The notes under the pieces: generated by a model
Seen by the model: the letters and a program-made list of their open reading frames with translations, nothing else
The model's database searches: none
What the model was told of the DNA's origin: nothing
In this document: in pieces, positions 62,501-64,000 of the stretch
How the letters are laid out: each line of letters opens with the position of its first letter
How positions within the stretch are numbered: the stretch's first letter is position 1
Translations under genes and position numbers: made by a program
Assembly: GCF_024397915.1 (NCBI RefSeq)
Contig: NZ_CP073347.1
Location: 3,286,001-3,350,000 of the forward strand
Length of the DNA stretch: 64,000 nt
Direction: 5' to 3'
Source of the DNA: Marinobacterium rhizophilum
GTDB lineage: Bacteria; Pseudomonadota; Gammaproteobacteria; Pseudomonadales; Balneatricaceae

Positions 62501-63589
62501 TTAACAGACTCGGGACAACAGGGCGCCGTAGCCAAGCAGCACACGACCGGTTGCCGGGGAAGCCAGCACCGCATCCAGCCTGAGCGCAGCCGCTGCCGCC
62601 TGATCCGCGGCCCAGGCGGACTGCGCGGCAACATCCAGCCGGGGTAGCAGCAGGCGCCAGCCAAGCGCCTGCTCCAGCTGCTGGTTGAGCTGCAGCAGCG
62701 GCGCGCTGAGTTCGGATCCAGCTGATGTCGGTAGCAGCGGTGCAAAACTGTGCAGCAGCGCCTGCAACTCGCGACAGGCCAGCGCGGCAGTTTCCACGCC
62801 CTGCCAGTCCTGCTCTGCGTTATCGGACCCACTGCCCTCACATCGGCCACGCCATGCGTCAAAGCCCCGGCTGGCACGGGTGAGCGCGCGCTCGGCCAGC
62901 GCCAGAAAGGTGGCCTGCGTATCGAGCTGTTCGGGCTGCAGCGCAGCCTCGGGCCGCTCCCGCGCCGCGCCCAGCAAACGGTAGCCCCGTTCGGCCTTGC
63001 TGATATCGCTCACCAGCACCGGCACGCTCTGTGCCAGCTGCATGGCCACCCGGTACAGGTCCGGCGCCGTGCCCTGCTTGAGTTCAAGCTCCAGTTCGCA
63101 CAGGGCGGTGCTGACGCCGGCCGCGGTTGCCGTCACCTCGCCCTGGTCGAGCACCAGCTCGATCAGCACCGGCTCCCCACCGTGCGCCGACTCGCGCAGC
63201 ATCCAGGTGGTACGCTCAAAGTCCGTGCGAAAGGCCGGCACGATGCGCCGCTGTATTGCTGTGCTTTGCAGTGCTTCGGGCCAGTCCGCGGTGGACAATA
63301 GCGTGTAATCCAGCGCAGGCTCTGGCAGGTCCCATTCCCACTCGTTGCGCTGGTGCAGCCCACCCTGGCTTGAGCCGCGGGTTTTCAGGGTCTGGATGTA
63401 GCGCCCGTCCTGCTCACGGATGCGCAGCGCCACCCGGTGCTGCGCCAGCAGGCGATCCGGCGTATCGAAATACTGGTTGTGCAAAGGCCGGCTGCCACCG
63501 GGCTCCGGTTCGCCCAGCCAGGGCAGCGCCCTGAGCGCCAACGCCTGTTGTGGATCCAGACTCAGCTTTAACTCAACTTCCCGCGCCAT
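62501..63589 (-). CDS. ygiF: CYTH-domain inorganic triphosphatase (YgiF-like)
   Basis: This 362-residue protein has an N-terminal CYTH domain (about residues 1-200) with E-V-E-L-K-L near the start and the tunnel residues R-I-R-E, Q-T-L-K-T-R and E-L-E-L-E-L-K. A partial C-terminal helical region (about 215-360) resembles a CHAD domain. The E. coli homologue next to glnE is an inorganic triphosphatase. ATG 63589 (M-A-R-E-V-E-L-K-L) is preferred over ATG 63601. It is followed by glnE 79 bp later. Confidence 0.87.
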   Translation of the reverse strand: MAREVELKLSLDPQQALALRALPWLGEPEPGGSRPLHNQYFDTPDRLLAQHRVALRIREQDGRYIQTLKTRGSSQGGLHQRNEWEWDLPEPALDYTLLSTADWPEALQSTAIQRRIVPAFRTDFERTTWMLRESAHGGEPVLIELVLDQGEVTATAAGVSTALCELELELKQGTAPDLYRVAMQLAQSVPVLVSDISKAERGYRLLGAARERPEAALQPEQLDTQATFLALAERALTRASRGFDAWRGRCEGSGSDNAEQDWQGVETAALACRELQALLHSFAPLLPTSAGSELSAPLLQLNQQLEQALGWRLLLPRLDVAAQSAWAADQAAAAALRLDAVLASPATGRVLLGYGALLSRVC

Positions 63590-63740
63590 GACATCATCCA
63601 TATAGAGTGCATTAGGCTGGAGTTTACCCGCCCGGCGAGGGTCTGTGTACGCCCGCCTGGAGCAGGACCTGTAAAAGCTGCGAGCACAAAGGTGTTAAAA
63701 AAATATTCCACTTTTACTACAACAGCGCTTTATGCCCACT

Positions 63741-63746
63741 TATACT
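63741..63746 (+). promoter_or_regulatory. Candidate -10 element before the DUF47 gene
   Basis: TATACT lies 35 bp before the start at 63782; the -35 region at 63718-63723 (TACAAC) is poor. The rest of 63590-63740 shows no feature, and I see no clear Pho box. Confidence 0.35.
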
Positions 63747-63781
63747 TGCGCCCGAAGTCGTGACAACCAACAGGGATACCC

Positions 63782-64000
63782 ATGGTAACCAATAATCCGA
63801 TTCTGCAGATGTTTGCACGCTCGCCGTTCAAGCCCATGCAGGAGCACATTGCCAAGGCTCAGTCTTGCGCCCTGCAGCTGATTCCGTTTTTCGATGCCGT
63901 CATGGCGGACGACTGGGAAACAGCCGCGGCGGTCCAGCAGCGGATTGCTGTACTGGAGCATGAAGCGGATGCGATGAAAAAGGAGGTTCGTACGCACCTG
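63782..64000 (+). CDS. DUF47/PhoU-like (TIGR00153) protein, N-terminal part
   Basis: The first 73 codons of a gene running off the window begin M-V-T-N-N-P-I-L-Q-M-F-A-R-S-P-F-K-P-M-Q-E-H, the usual opening of TIGR00153/DUF47 proteins. It continues as a helical, acidic PhoU-like sequence with the family stretch L-E-H-E-A-D-A-M-K-K-E-V-R. An AGGGA site precedes the ATG. In related bacteria it is followed by a Pit phosphate permease gene, which would lie just beyond the window, so a role in phosphate uptake is likely. Confidence 0.85.
   Translation, partial: MVTNNPILQMFARSPFKPMQEHIAKAQSCALQLIPFFDAVMADDWETAAAVQQRIAVLEHEADAMKKEVRTHL

Overview
The window reads as a GC-rich (visually about 60%) gammaproteobacterial chromosome of the Pseudomonas/Oceanospirillaceae type. 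Several blocks keep the gene order I recall from Pseudomonas aeruginosa: metK-tkt-epd-pgk-fba; gshB-tonB3-yqgE-ruvX-pyrR-pyrB-pyrC'; pilU-pilT-yggS-proC-yggT-metX-metW-rdgB-hemW; and lptM-lysA-dapF-DUF484-xerC-yigB beside cyaY. A polyol (mannitol/sorbitol) ABC operon would suit a marine, algae-associated bacterium such as a Marinobacterium relative, but the genus is a guess. I see no insertion sequence, phage, CRISPR array, tRNA or rRNA.

Layout. 1-8.3 kb: polyol uptake and oxidation (mtlE partial, mtlF, mtlG, mtlK, mtlD) with hairpin-rich gaps, then an NCS1 permease. 8.4-13.9 kb (minus strand): tkt, epd, pgk, fba, which supply sugar phosphates and erythrose 4-phosphate oxidation toward PLP. 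14.1-15.4 kb: metK. 15.4-15.66 kb: 49-bp tandem repeats. 15.66-20.4 kb (minus): a BMP-family, nucleoside-type ABC transporter. 20.7-27.6 kb: rsmE, gshB, tonB-like, yqgE, ruvX and pyrimidine genes, including a dihydroorotase-like protein that has lost the first His of its metal motif.

27.9-31.5 kb is the most interesting region. It holds a periplasmic SUOX-like (PruR-like) protein, a membrane GGDEF-EAL protein (DcpA-like), a FolM/PruA-like pteridine reductase, and a divergent HPPK homologue on the opposite strand whose 3' end overlaps the reductase by 120 bp. This resembles the Agrobacterium pterin-to-cyclic-di-GMP pathway gathered into one cassette. The cassette and an MFS exporter lie between two conserved blocks.

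33-42 kb: twitching ATPases PilU/PilT, then PLP homeostasis, proline, methionine (metX/metW), nucleotide sanitation (rdgB) and hemW. 42-46.6 kb (minus): yigB, xerC, DUF484, dapF, lysA and a 49-residue LptM lipoprotein. 46.7-51.2 kb: cyaY and the LPS genes waaA, msbA, lpxL. 51.2-57.8 kb (minus): seven translationally overlapping surface-glycan genes with two ELM1-family proteins, two GT4 glycosyltransferases, a NodB deacetylase, an SGNH-like protein with Cys for Ser, and a pyruvyl transferase. 58.1-64 kb: ilvE, heptanucleotide tandem arrays, glnE, a CYTH triphosphatase, and the start of a DUF47/PhoU-like gene.
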